From NCBI GenBank assembly GCA_944470555.2, contig OX104131.1, forward strand, positions 21,630,515 through 21,694,514: a stretch of DNA of 64,000 nucleotides, read 5' to 3'. This DNA comes from Heterobilharzia americana (Eukaryota; Platyhelminthes; Trematoda; Strigeidida; Schistosomatidae). The notes beneath the pieces were generated by a model. That model ran no database searches. It was not told the DNA's origin and worked only from the letters and a program-made list of their open reading frames with translations. Both the position numbers and the translations under genes were made by a program. Within the stretch, counting starts at the first letter, position 1, and each line of letters opens with the position of its first letter. Shown one piece after another: positions 1 through 11,430 of the stretch.

Positions 1-441
1 GGTTACTTCCTTTAAGTTTCTCCCGTTGACGGTGATTGCAGTTTGTTGTTGTTGTTGATGGTGGTGGTGCGGTATCTTCATCACTTCTGTCTTCTCTATA
101 TTCACCTGAAGTCCCGTCTTCGCTGCCTCTTCTGTCAACTTGTTAGTTTTTGCCTGCAGATCTTCAAGTTTGTGTGACATTAGGCATAAGTCATCGGCGA
201 AATCCAAGTCTTCTAGGTTCTTTTCCGTCGTCCAGTGTATCCCCTCTTCTCGCTGCCTACTGTTTGCTGCATGATCCAGTCCACCACAATAAGGAATATC
301 ATGGGGGATAGTAGGCAACCTTGTTTCACTCCTGTCTTCACTTCGATGTTAAATGTTAAATCCAATGAAGCTACCTATTTAGTCCGTCACTACTACCCAC
401 CAAATAGTGCATTCCAACTAACACTTTGTAATTCCTCGTGA
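1..441 (-). mobile_element. RTE-like retrotransposon fragment, reverse-transcriptase palm region
   Basis: Translating the minus strand gives a run typical of the RT domain of RTE-clade non-LTR retrotransposons. GVKQGCLLSP is followed by a hydrophobic stretch, then by LDFADDLCLMSH with the catalytic ADD triad, then by NIEKTEVMKIP and TVNGRNLKEV. A one-base frameshift separates the first part from the ADD part, near position 235. The copy is cut by the left window edge and its 5' half is missing, so it is a dead fragment. It lies on the same strand as the host gene, probably in an intron. A short His/Gln run (four His, five Gln codons) near positions 40-70 looks like local triplet expansion. 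Confidence 0.8.
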
Positions 442-812
442 CTCACTAGTACTTTACCTCTACTTCTTCCTTTGTATTTATGGTTCATTTTGTGGTTGAT
501 TGTTTCGCTCTTTTTGGAATCTATTTTAAGAATTCAGTCACTGGAAAAAAGTTTTTGTTAGGAAAGGGAGCTCCCACTTTGATTACCTTTTCTCGAAATT
601 GATTTATTTGATTCATTTTTCCCTTTTTCTTTTTGTTTTTTTTTAAAGTCCAAAAATCATTCCCTTCTGAGGTGACTAATGCAGTAATTTTTCTGCTGCT
701 CTAGTTAAATCACTTTATATTATCATAACCCACATATACTGGATCATTGATGAACAAAATATTTCTTCCCGATTTATAACCGAAACAAAAGTGGAAGAAC
801 CAATCTACTTAC
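442..812. other. non-coding, presumed intron
   Basis: AT-rich sequence with short homopolymer runs. I see no coding signal or recognisable repeat here. Confidence 0.4.
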
Positions 813-981
813 CAACACATTCGAAAGTAGAGTTATTCATCTTCCTGTCACTTTTTCCATCCATATGATCACTTTGTATGGATCTCGGAAGAATGGCAAC
901 GGGAGTTAAAATTTGATCAGTTGGTAACGAATAAACTCTTTGTGAATTCATAACTAAAGACCAATCGGTATTGCTCGTCAA
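813..981 (-). CDS. probable exon of the host ANK-LRR (LRRK-like) gene
   Basis: On the minus strand an open stretch of about 56 codons runs between a good acceptor (CTACACAG, exon from 981) and a consensus donor (GTAAGT, exon end 813). The translation includes the segments NTDWSLVMNSQRVYSLP and TPVAILPRSIQSD. It shows no clear LRR motif, so the assignment rests on splice sites, strand and position downstream of the LRR exon at 3999-4680. The exon would begin in phase 0 and end in phase 1. The exon at 3999-4680 ends in phase 1, so at least one exon must lie between them. I consider it likely but not proven. Confidence 0.45.
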
Positions 982-2029
982 CTGTGTAGAATACCTGTTT
1001 TCATTTTGGTTGAAGTGGTGTATCTATCGGTTGAATGAACGAAAAAACACCATAAACATAAATAAATAAGGAGTTTGTGTACAACAGAAAGCAGTGTAAT
1101 TTATTAGTGTCTAGTACCGTAATCCAATACACACGTTTCAGCCCATAGATGCGTGCACCTGTATTCCGATAAGCGGTGGTGTTCCAGCTAAGATGTGAAC
1201 CTACTAATCATTATCATGCCGAATTGACCGTACATAGATGTCTGTGTGGTGACAAAAACTTACCGAGTTTATCCAATACACTAAATTACAGGAAATTACA
1301 AAATACAATATGCTGAAAAGATACCTACTTTTTTTCAATCAAGAAACTTTACCATGAGTACATACAATATACTTCATGTAAGCAGCTGTTACAAACAAGA
1401 GACAATGAAGAATATAGTTTTAAAGATTTGTATAAAATATAGAAAATATTCCAGTTTTTTATTCACCTGAAAAAAAATCAAGTTGTTCATATAATAATTT
1501 TCATAAACCTCAAAAACTGTTTAACAGTTCAATGTTAAGATATCCTAAGATCCTGATAAAAAGCCTAGAAAAATGAAACCAGTGGAACTCATAAGTCGAG
1601 ACAACAGCTTAAAATAGGATGCATACCAGATTATAAAAGTTTCGTAAACTATACAGCTATCAATCTCAACTCAAGATTCTTCTGTCGGTGAAATCAAATG
1701 CATAATAATTAGAACCAAGGTATATGACTAAGATAAGGAAACAGTAATTATATATAGTTCTGATTAGTAAACCAATAACTTGAATGAAATGAACTCAAAA
1801 GACCTTCCTCTAAAAGTAAGTTACTAATAAGCACTACACAGCAATTTAATTGATGTTTTGTTAAGACTAACTGATATGACTTGCTTCGAGATAAGTTGCC
1901 CGGGTTGTGCAGAGAAGTCACAACCTGTGGGGTGATTAAAGTTGGGTATGAGGATAAATACTCGCCTACGACATTGGATGATAGATGATAAAAGTTAGGA
2001 TATGTAGACCATTCAATATAAACCCAGTA
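982..2029. other. non-coding, presumed intron
   Basis: AT-rich sequence with many stops in all frames. A possible 17-base exon at 1264-1280 is discussed in the findings. I see nothing else. Confidence 0.35.
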
Positions 2030-2165
2030 GTTGAATGGTAATGTTTTCACCATTAGATCTGACGGGCTCGGGCTCAATCCTTCATATGGTTGTGACTGAG
2101 CATCGCTTAAGAGTTTCACACTAGGATCAAACAACTATCCAGTGCTCCACTGTTTCAATGATTCT
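2030..2165 (+). repeat. SINE-like repeat, family B, copy 1
   Basis: This stretch resembles the copies at 32490-32690 (+), 19655-19870 (-) and 26530-26640 (-). The shared core reads, in this orientation, roughly CATACTAGGACGAAAC, then TGTCCAGTGC, then GTTTCTAATG. Copy 1 is quite diverged (ACACTAGGATCAAAC, ATCCAGTGC). The preceding GGGCTCAATCC resembles a polymerase III B box, so a tRNA-derived origin is possible. Confidence 0.5.
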
Positions 2166-2529
2166 CCAAAGGAAATTCACTTCTAATCTGAAACTGCCTT
2201 TATGTTTCTTATAAATAACTACTATCACATTCTAAACGAAAAAAAACAGAGACAGGTTCGATGAAGTACGGTAAAGCTGAATACTTTGGTTAAACATAAA
2301 GGTAAGTTTAACTTACCGTATTCGAAGATGATAACGAAATACCCTTCATGATTGGCTTTTACAATAAATCTTAACTCTACAAAGGTTTTCCATCGACCAA
2401 TTTAATCCCGAAAAACATTACAAGAAGTACCAACCAACATTTCAGAACAGTTTCGTTATTTACCGATAATTTTAATTTCCCATTGATGACTATACTAAAC
2501 AGAACTGATCTCTAATAATTTACTTAGTT

Positions 2530-2614
2530 GAGGCATCCGCATAGGAGCCCATATGCCAATAGAGGTCGAACAATTCGATCCAAAAAAATAACGGAGAACT
2601 ACAAGCATAACAAA
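2530..2614. repeat. imperfect direct repeat, left copy
   Basis: This roughly 85-bp block starts with GAGGCATCCGCATAGGAGC and recurs at 2827-2911 with scattered transitions. The two copies are 297 bp apart and flank the plus-strand Sm-alpha-type SINE. They are too long and too diverged to be a fresh target-site duplication. Confidence 0.7.
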
Positions 2615-2619
2615 AAGAG

Positions 2620-2818
2620 GTGGCTATCGTGCCTCAGTGGCCTAGTATTGATAACGCCCTGGCATTTGAAGCGATGGGTACGAGGCCCGAGTCTCAGCTG
2701 GAACATCACTCACTAGGATGCAGGAACATCCAACTGATGAGTCCCAAACAGGACAAAACGCACGCCCTTAATTCCTCTGCTAGCTACAACCCAAAAAATC
2801 ATCGTAATAAACATTCAG
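2620..2818 (+). mobile_element. Sm-alpha-type SINE, copy 1
   Basis: The order of elements is that of the schistosome Sm-alpha retroposon. A tRNA-like 5' region comes first (GCCTCAGTGGCCTAGT, then CGAGGCCCGAGTCTCAGC). It is followed by ATGCAGGAACATCCAAC, a hammerhead-like core (CTGATGAGTCCC), the CTGCTAGCTAC block and an AT-rich tail. The sequence is diverged, and the ribozyme core carries inactivating changes. Confidence 0.7.
2728..2772 (+). ncRNA. decayed hammerhead ribozyme of Sm-alpha type
   Basis: CTGATGA is at 2734-2740, followed by a good helix II (GTCC/GGAC closing CAAACA). The essential GAAA has become AAAA, and the cleavage triplet GTC has become GCC. Both changes are expected to abolish self-cleavage. 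It belongs to the SINE at 2620-2818. Confidence 0.7.
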
Positions 2819-2826
2819 GTAATATC

Positions 2827-2911
2827 GAGGCATCCGTGTAGGAGCCCATATGTCAATAGAAGTTGAACAATTTGATCCAGTAAAACAACGGAGAGTCACA
2901 AGCATATCAAC
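2827..2911. repeat. imperfect direct repeat, right copy
   Basis: Second copy of the block at 2530-2614, beginning GAGGCATCCGTGTAGGAGC. Most differences are C/T or A/G transitions, consistent with age. Confidence 0.7.
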
Positions 2912-2959
2912 AAGTACTAAGAACTGATCTCTGTTGATACAGTGACTCGTTTTTAAATA

Positions 2960-3175
2960 TCTCGACTGCTTATGATGTAGTTTGATAAATGGTGATGAGC
3001 AGTGTAAATTCAGAATGAGTACTTCATCTCGTCTGAGACTCATCAGATGGATGTACATGCATCCCCAGTGTGTTGGTGTCCTCACTGAAACTAGAACTTA
3101 GCACTCACCGCTTCAAACACTAGACAGTTATTCAGTGGGACCATCATCATTCATTGAGATGCAGGTAAGTTCAAA
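2960..3175 (-). mobile_element. Sm-alpha-type SINE, copy 2, inverted
   Basis: The reverse complement contains GTGTTTGAAGCGGTGAGTG, GTTTCAGTGAGGACACC, ATGTACATCCAT and CTGATGAGTCTC, then a block matching the post-ribozyme region of the other Sm-alpha-type copies. It lies head-on to copy 1, about 150 bp away, with the second direct-repeat copy between them. It is heavily decayed by transitions. Confidence 0.6.
3009..3053 (-). ncRNA. decayed hammerhead ribozyme of Sm-alpha type
   Basis: CTGATGA reads on the minus strand from 3046 to 3040, and helix II is still pairable (GTCTC/GAGAT around AGAC). GAAA has become GAAG, helix III is no longer complementary and helix I is mispaired next to the core. 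Activity is unlikely. Confidence 0.5.
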
Positions 3176-3998
3176 ATAGGAAGAAACCACCTACAATCGA
3201 GTCAAAACTGTTTTTAAAGAACCTGACATAAACATCTTTATCATATTAGGAACAAAGTAATGCCCACATATGCATATGATTTCAACACTGATGACTAAGC
3301 AAATCGTTTTCAGTAGTAATACAAGCAAAAATCCATATCCAAACACAGTTATGACGCAACTGAAGACTAATATTAGTATTTTAGGCAATATATTTGTCAG
3401 TAGGCTTTCCATCTAAAGGTGACAAGTATACTCTTCATACAAGTGTCAGTTTCGCTCTTTTGTGATATCATCAACTAATTTACAGACTAACAGAAATGAG
3501 TCAATCATTCGTTGAAAGCATAAAATAGGAAACGGTTTTTTTGATTACTGACTAAAGAAGGGACATAACTTTAGGTCGGTAAGGAAAGTTAGTGAAACTG
3601 GGGATCTACAGTCACTCATATTGCTGGGATATGCATTAGATAGTCATCGTCTACCTTATTAAGATGATGACTGAGGCTCCAGTTAGAAAGTCAAGAAACT
3701 CGAGATACTAAGAACAATTTTCAGAATCATTAACTGTCGATTTGAATCATGTAGAAGAAAACAGGCTTGGTAACTGGCAACCGAACGGTCACAGAAATAG
3801 GTAGCTGCCTGGTGAAACTGGCCAATGTAGTTGAAAATTAATTACACTAATACACGTAAATGAAGCCTCTACATCGAAATATCCTCCTATATCCGCATAG
3901 CGTATTTTATATCTTGGAACCTCCAATCGGCCATGTTAGATTTCCCAGTAACTTAAGTTCTCTGCTAGTCTAGACAAATAACTTAAGAAACCCTTTAC
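3176..3998. other. intron, no recognised content
   Basis: AT-rich sequence between the inverted SINE and the LRR exon. A hydrophobic minus-strand reading near 3191-3412 has no support as a gene. Confidence 0.4.
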
Positions 3999-4680
3999 CA
4001 AACAGTTGAAGACATCGATTGTTTCGACCTTTTTCTTCACATAAAGATACATTATGAGTGTATGTGTCAGTACTATCATTTACCTTCATGTTTGATAATT
4101 GTTTATATAACTGCTTGGAACGTTCAAATTGTGTTTTCAATAAATGAGGTAGAGGAAGATAAGAAATTTTATTCCAACTTAAATCAAGAAACTGCAATTT
4201 GCATAGAACTGAACCATTCCATACTTCACTGGGTAGTGTACGCAATTTATTTTTTGATAATAATAAATACAAAAGATTCGGTGCAAATGAATCTTTTCCC
4301 ATTATTTTATGATATATTGAAAAGGAATTGGTATCATTTTCACTTTCTGAATAATGTCGCCGACGAGAAATATAGAAATGAGTACTTTTAGCTGAATTCT
4401 TATAACTCCATTCATTTCCACAACCAGAGGCTGCATTATTATCATTACTGGATTTTTCTTCCTCATTTGATAACTTTGCTTCATTTGATGATGTGAATGG
4501 ATGAGTTTTATTAACAAATAACCATGAAGGCAAGTACTCGATATGATTCTCTGATAAATCCAAATAAGTAAGACTGTCCGTCCAGCAACAACCAGTCAAC
4601 TGAGACCTTCGGTAGGAAAGTGGAACACTGGGCAGCTGTTTGGGCAGCTTTTGGATAGAATTTTTACTCAGATCTAATTC
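3999..4680 (-). CDS. LRR exon of probable LRRK1-like Roco kinase
   Basis: This exon encodes leucine-rich repeats that form a protein-interaction surface. The acceptor is TATTTTAG before 4680 and the donor is G|GTAAAG after 3999. The 682 bases start in phase 0 and end in phase 1. The first repeat, ELDLSKNSIQKLPKQLP, continues directly from the end of the exon at 8049-8633 (CLFSCVKNLK). The second is LTYLDLSENHIEYLPSWLF. A Ser/Asn/Glu-rich insertion of about 60 residues follows, then NLLYLLLSKNKLRTLPSEVW and LQFLDLSWNKISYLPLP. The spacing fits the LRR block of LRRK proteins, in which LRRs follow ankyrin repeats and precede Roc-COR and kinase domains. The insertion looks lineage-specific. The coding call is secure; the family name is an inference from domain order. 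Confidence 0.85.
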
Positions 4681-7600
4681 CTAAAATATATAAAAATGAG
4701 ACATAAACTAGTAGGTGACTATCTTTCAAAACAGTTTGGCTTAACGTGAACAATCGTGGCGTAACTTGTAGTTATTACACCCAGAATAACAATCAACAGT
4801 ACTTATTACTGCCACAGAGCCAACATGCATTGGCTAAAACGACCATTCCTTGACATTTACATATACAGAAAAGTCTTCTGAAAGTGGGAGGTTTCAAATT
4901 AAATACTATCACAGTATGAAAACGTTTCGCTGTAACACACCCTGAGAATGAAGACCCTCTATGTGTAAGACAGAGGTACAATAGGAGTGCGCTCATTTTA
5001 CCCAATGACTAGTAGTCTCATACATGATTTGTTCTCCTTTTAGAAGGAATGACACCGAAAGGTTGGACCTGGAATGTTCTTGTTGCGCTTTTTTCTACAC
5101 CTCAGAGTTACCAAAACAAAGTTCTTTAAGAAATAGATGTAAATCTGCATTAACAAAATTTCCCGAAAGTCAGAATAAGATCGGCTTAAAAAGATAATTC
5201 TTGAGCGCCACAGATTCAAAATTCCATGAATTCATTTTATTTTTGAGTTAATAGAGCATCAATCTTAACATCACTTCACATCATCAAGAACACATGGTTT
5301 TACCTGTTCCTCAGCCTTCATAATATACAACACAGAGATCATAAAAACACTCACACAATATGATTTTCCAAACACTTGAAACTAAAATTAGAGAATTATT
5401 TTACTATACGCTCTGTCCATGTCAAAGAACCTTTAGTGCTGGTAACCTACAAATAACGCTTTGCACAAGCGAAATGGACTAAAAGATGAATTACCTAGAC
5501 TGACCACTTCACTTCGCGTTTGTCAGTTCAACTGCTCTTCTGGAGCCAGCCGTACTCATGAACATCTCCCAGGTGTAAGAAACACCATTAACAGGTTTAT
5601 ATTAGCACACTTAGTTCAAACGAACCAAATGGTGGGTATGAATAGGTCGTTTTCCACTATTTATCGAGTTCCCATCAAACTACCACAAGGCACCCGGCTC
5701 CGAATCCTTCAAATTCCAAAAGCGCTAGCATTCACGATTACACAATCCGAGTTATTTTTTCATCAAAAGCAGATGTTTGAGCAACAACTATCTTGGCCCC
5801 GTTCGGGACTCACAAATTCCTGAGTATCCTAGCCCCGTAAACTAATTCTCAACTTCCACATTTTATGTAGATATTCCCTGATCCCTATAATCTGAAATAA
5901 TTTGATCACACTCTCTTAAACTATTAGTTCCCTTAATGTAAGTAACAACTTACTAACCTAAAATTCCTCAAATTATATCTGTTCATTGCATTCTAATTTC
6001 ATGCACACCCACCTAGCGTTTTTTTTATGGAACTGTCATTGTTTATCCGATTTAACATCTAAACTCCAGCACATTTGAAGTCCCCTTCTGCTTACCATAG
6101 GCTTTACTCGTATAATTTTCGTTATTGAAGTTAATATGACTCATTTTCACTTTATAGTGTTACATATGCAGTATAAGCGTTTATATAGTCAATTAGTTTG
6201 AACTAAATTACAGTAATAATTGATTATGACATTGCCGTTCACACAAGACCTTTCTGAAGAGAATCCCTCCACTGTATTATAACAAACTGTTAAACAAATC
6301 TGAATTTCGTTGACAAAAACTGCACAATATGGACATATAATTGTACGATGTGAAGAAGCAACTATCGAAAAGAATATTAGTTGTTCATTCAAATGGGAAG
6401 TAGACAGGTTCATAGTTTGCCAAGAGAGAGTGAAGTTGTCTAACAGATAGACTGGTGAGATATTCAGTCGTTGTGGGAAAACTTGAATCAGTGTTAGACA
6501 GTCACCTCGGTTTTAACATAACAGCGTCGTTGAAGGTAAAAGGCTACAAATATTTGATTATCGATGCCCTGAGGATACTTATTATGTGTAATGGAATCAT
6601 AGAGTTCGCAGTGTTGCAGTTAAGATGATATTACCAATAGGAGGGAGTGAAACAGCTCATAAAGTTGCAGCATTGCATCGAATAGGTAGACAAGGCGTAT
6701 AAGCAGTCACATCAGCATACTACGCTAGAAGGACCAGGAGAAGAAGAGGAAAAGCCTAAGGATGAATATCGAGGAGCGTAGCAGTAATCCATAAAGTGCA
6801 CGATATAAGGCCTAAATTCCTTGAAGAACTATAAGCCTTCTTAGTTAAGTGACCAATAGCTATAAAATTCATGTGGTACGAATAAAACTCGGTCAGTATG
6901 TCACACACATACCCATTCTTCATCTTATTCTTTTCTTCTGTATTTTTTCTACACAAACAGTTCGCATTCGCATTTCTGAAATTGCTTCTCCTTTGTGATA
7001 TCATCGTTATCAACTTTTCTGCCTTTTTGCTTCGTCATCGCTATTTTATTTACAAAGTGAGGCATCTCAACATTACGAAAGCCTCTTCTAAAAATCCAAT
7101 ACCAATCAACAATCTCAAGTAGGTTCGTTCACTGGATAATCAGCCGCCCTGATCGCATAAAAACTAGCGATACCACCCTACTGTTTAAATTGATGTAAAT
7201 AGAGTGAGTGTAAAGTATTAACCAAATAGGTAAACGTAATCGTTAGATCACCAAGTGATAGCTTCTTTGTGTCAAATTCTACATTGCTACAGATTATCTA
7301 TTTGATGACCAAAAGTCATCTTATTCCTACAATTCGCTTTTATTTGGTGCACAGTTCTACTTCTTAGCCAAGGTTATGATTTAGTCAGCTTAAAATACGC
7401 GTTATATTTGAATTTACCTCACCTTCAAACGTTTCTAGAGTTTTACGAAAACGTAGGTGAAACAAATGCTTGAATTAGTAAGAAGTCATTGCACAAATGG
7501 TCCTGAGTGACCCAGATTTCATTTTGCTGGCGAACATCAGCAAAGCTTAACTTTGCCTTTAGTAAAACTAACGTTTACTTTGAAACTAGGACCTGCAACA

Positions 7601-8048
7601 TTAAATGTTTCAATCAGAGACTCTAACATCCAGACAATACAATCATCACCGATCTCCCAACAAGTCTGTGTTATGTAAACGGATTGCCTAAAGAAACGTA
7701 ACGGAATCTCTACAGGAACATGAATCACCTCACGGTTGCAGACATGCACTAATCGAGAGTACCGACACAAGAAGGCTAAGTCAAGTAGAGCTTCCTGAAA
7801 ATTGACTCTTAGCATCTGATACCGTAATGTAGTGTCGTGTCACCTAGCCTAATTTTCATCTCGCAAACTTGATCGATAGACCTCAATCAGTGTTGAACAC
7901 TCGGAATTTAACAATTTCGTCGACTACTATCCAATGAACAGTCCGTGTTGTAAGGAACTTATTTCGAAATCATTCATGAAATGGAAGCAATAATAACAAT
8001 AATGTAAGAGTTTAGACAGATCCATCCTACAATTTCAAAAAAAGTTAC
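4681..8048. other. intron, no recognised content
   Basis: About 3.4 kb of AT-rich sequence with short open readings on both strands (for example 5461-5823 and 7537-7815). None has a domain signature, good splice sites or continuity. I recognise no mobile element here. Confidence 0.45.
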
Positions 8049-8633
8049 CTTTAGATTTTTGACACAACTAAACAGACACCATGGAAGGGTTTGTAAACCA
8101 CAATTCGACAATGTGATACGTGTAATCGTCTGACTTGATACGTAGTTCACATAATTAATCTTGAAAGAAGGAGATGGTAATGACGTAAATAAATTATTGA
8201 TGCTTGTGTATATGTCAGTATTGTTTTCTTTCATAACAAGAGATTGTAGCTTTAGTAATGATGATGCTGGTGACGACGTCAGTGATTCAGTTGTCCATAA
8301 CCCGAATACCTCTTCGATTATTTTAATCCACAGTGGTATAATTGAACTGAAATACCAAAATGAGTTTGGAATTACTGACGGTTGTAGTGGTTTATCAGAT
8401 AAATTCAAATGTCCAATAACCTCTCTCTTCTCTTTCCCTTCCTCCTCTTCATCCTGAACTTTACTCACTGCCGTTTCAGTATTTTCCTTCAGTTGATGAA
8501 ATTTCAATGTCTGAAAACTTAACAGTAACCCAGCTAGTCTATGATGTGATTTCTTTACTGTATACACAAATAATTGATTGTTCACGTCTACTGCACCGGC
8601 TTTTAATAGTATCGAAGCGATTTCGACAGCTTT
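8049..8633 (-). CDS. exon joining ankyrin and LRR regions, probable LRRK1-like kinase
   Basis: The acceptor is CCATTGTAG before 8633 and the donor is AAG|GTAACT after 8049. The exon is 585 bases, 195 codons, phase 0 at both ends. It opens with an ankyrin helix, KAVEIASILLKAGAVDVNN. An acidic, low-complexity linker (DEEEEGKEKRE) follows, then an aromatic stretch (SFWYFSSIIPLWIKIIEEV). It ends with the first LRR, TITRITLSNCGLQTLPWCLF. In LRRK1 the ankyrin block is likewise followed by a Trp-containing segment and then an LRR starting just after a QITELDL-type strand. This correspondence is the main reason for choosing the LRRK1 family over other ANK or LRR proteins. Confidence 0.85.
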
Positions 8634-9559
8634 CTACAATGGCAAAAATCATACACAAAACACATAAAACGATAAAAATTAAGGTATCAGTAATCAATAA
8701 TCAATACATTATAACAGTTAACTGTGAGTTCTAAAAAGTGCTAACTAGAATAAATTCAGCAATAACAACAATTAACTGTTTAAGCTACAAATAGTCTTAT
8801 CTTAGTCTTGAAAGGAAAACTACTTGACAGGTGCAGTTTGAACGCTTGTCGAGTCCTAGTCAAATACAGAATTGCTGCAAGTAATTTTCTCCGTTTATAA
8901 ACTTACTTATCCTGTTTACCATAAACATAACCGACTGTACATAAAAAATAATATTTAACAATGACTGGGTAACAATAAGTTATGAGGTTTTTCCCACCTT
9001 TTATTTTTAATGAGCAAGCAACGAATGACTGAAATAGTATAATTCTCTCTAAATATCTCGGGGGAAAAAACACTTAGCATACGCAGCGTAGCTGGAATGT
9101 CAGGAGTGATGGTAATATTAGTGAATGTGTTGAGCTAAGCACCTCAAAATCACGATTTCACTACACAGATTATATCCATTGAGGTGGTTGCTAAAAATGA
9201 ACTTCGAGAGGAAACGTACTCTGACTGGTTAGTCGGTATATCTGAGATCTAAAATAAGACGCCACGAAACTGGTGAGTAAAGCTGTCTGTAGCTATGAAG
9301 AACGGCCACCACTAAACATCGAGCGTCTACGAGCTCTTAGCAATTTCTAGACCCTCGTCGGTCTATTTCAACAGATAGCGTGAGTTGTATGTGACAAGTT
9401 GCACAGCAACTACCAAGGATCCAAGAGGCTTGATAGACAGAGTGGGAGAGTTAGTTGGAAGTAGCAACTGCGTTTTGCAGCAGTTTGAAGTTATTATAGA
9501 TCATCCAAGTCACCGAAAGGAAGAAAGCTGCTGTTATTAAGACGGTCCGTGAGTTGGAC
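8634..9559. other. intron, no firm content
   Basis: AT-rich to about 9.2 kb, then less AT-rich. The last 300 bases may be the eroded upstream part of the RTE-like copy that follows, but I could not match them to a domain. Confidence 0.35.
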
Positions 9560-10560
9560 GGTATTTCTTTGATTCGATGGACGGGGCTGTACTCTGGAGT
9601 TTTCTAGTAGATAAGAGTATTCTTGAAAAGTTGGTTAACACGTTGAAAGCCCTGTGCTGGATGCACTGAGGGCACACAGCTACTTCTTTCCACTGTTCCA
9701 AACCAACAATGGATTAGGTAAAACCACTTAATTTCGCCACTACTTTTTAACTTGAGCATGGATGACATTCTCAAAACAACCCTAAAGGGAGTGCATGGCG
9801 CTGGTGGCGGCAAAACCTTGTTACTGGGCAGAATGATTAACCTTGAGTATTCAAGTTCCTTTTTATTATACAACAACATGAAAGATACCCAAATCGCACT
9901 GTCAGTTACCGATGAGTGTCCGTAAGTATGGTATATGCTTTACATCTTAGAAACATTAAGTGCTGCTACAGGACTGGTAGGAGCCTGTACTTCACTCTTG
10001 CTTGCATATGAGCGCTGAGACTTATCAAGAAATTTGTCGCTTAGTAATTGTATTAGCGTTACTGGAGGAATGGCTGGCGAGATTTCCAAATGTATATTGA
10101 ACGTTAGAGTGGTATACTCCAATTTAGGTCACCTTTGGCACTGTATGAGACTAATCTTGCTGTAAAAGGTCGGATATACAACGCGTCAGTGTGGGTAGTT
10201 GTGATCTATACCTGTGAAACCTGACCTCTCTGAGCTGAAGATATCCAACGACTGTGTGTTCGAGCACTGTTGTCTACATAAGATTTCAGGCGTTAGGTGG
10301 AAGTACCATGTAAACAATTATAAAATAAGGAGGTAGGTGTATATATACGATGAAGATAGTCATTCGTAGAGCGAGATAATCTTGAAATGCCAATTTCACT
10401 AGCTTGGATGTTTTTGCGTATTTCGTCACAGTGTCTTCTAAATCGCTCACTATAAAAAGAAGAGGAGAGGTGGCCAGTGTATGATATGGCGCCAAGGTAC
10501 GAAGGATATTTGTGCTAGGCTAATATCTGTTGGTACCTCACAATTTCTTGGATGGGTCTC
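9560..10560 (+). mobile_element. RTE-like retrotransposon fragment, family 1, copy A
   Basis: A decayed RT carboxy-terminal half reads on the plus strand. LFNLSMDDILKTTLKGVHGA is followed by LLGRMINLEY (where the catalytic ADD is normally preceded by LEY), then SNLGHLWHCMRLILL, SELKISNDCVFEHCCLHKIS and finally GGPVYDMAPRYEG-like remnants. The order matches copies at 26985-27460 and 29160-31200. The catalytic aspartates are lost and several frameshifts are present, so this is an ancient inactive copy. Confidence 0.65.
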
Positions 10561-10739
10561 AAGAGATTTGTTACATGGGCCAAAAAGTAAAAACGTGAAT
10601 ATCAGGTAAGTATTAAACGTCGTATTATTTTGTTTCTTTTAAAAATTATTTTACGCATGACCTATTTGGTATAGCTCAGTTCAAGAGCTCTCGACTGACT
10701 GCTCATCTATCTCTGTATCACTTATGTTTAAGAAATAAT

Positions 10740-11430
10740 TCCATGTTGATTGAAACCTGTTATTGTTTCTCTTTCACCTACCTAGGCGGCATCATTTCAA
10801 CTAGAGCTGGCACAGGTACAGACGAGGATGTCAAAACCAGGATCGGAAAAGCAAGACAGGCCTTCCTTAATCTGAAATCAGTGTGGACATCTACTGCACT
10901 CACTATGTGGAACAAGATACGGATTTTCAACACTAATATCAAGTCAGTGCTTCTATGAGATGGTTCAGAAACTTGATGTGTCACGAAAAGCATTTCCAAC
11001 AAATTACAGACACTCATCAACAGCTGCCCCCTACACTCACTCGATACTGACACTGAAGATCAGATGGCCAGAATAGTAAGAATAAGCAACAAGGAACTCT
11101 AGCTGGCTGGCAACGAACCAACCAAGAACTCATCGCTCAACAAATTTGTAGAAGGAAGTGGAGATGGATTGGATCGAGCGTACACTGAGAAGACCTATTG
11201 GGGACATCATGCCCCAGGCCAGATCGTCGAGTGGAACCCAAAGGGCGTCTGAGTCAAAGGTGACATAGAGTAGATCGTGTGAGGAAGAGATGAAAGCTTC
11301 TGGTCAGTTGTGGGACCAGGTTGGAAAGACTGTAGAGAACAGAGTGAAATGCCGATGTGCTACTAAAGCCTTGTGTTCCACTAGGAAGCTAAAGAACAGA
11401 TAATAATAATAACAATAACAACGATAGTAA
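10740..11430 (+). mobile_element. RTE-like retrotransposon 3' end, family 2
   Basis: FTYLGGIISTRAGTGTDEDV and KTRIGKARQAFLNLKSVW match the segment after the RT palm in SR2-like RTE elements of schistosomes. Remnants of INSCPLHSLDTDTEDQ and WNPKGV follow. The copy ends with a tail of ATAATAATAACAATAACAAC repeats near 11400-11430, which is the usual 3' terminus of such elements. There are several stops. The copy at 13500-13660 is the same 3' end. Confidence 0.75.

Noticed and set aside
2728..2772. Active hammerhead
   Set aside because: The GAAA and cleavage-site bases are mutated.
3191..3412. Hydrophobic minus-strand reading resembling a membrane protein
   Set aside because: T/A-rich intron sequence read by chance; it is isolated between a SINE and an exon, with no acceptor or donor pair.
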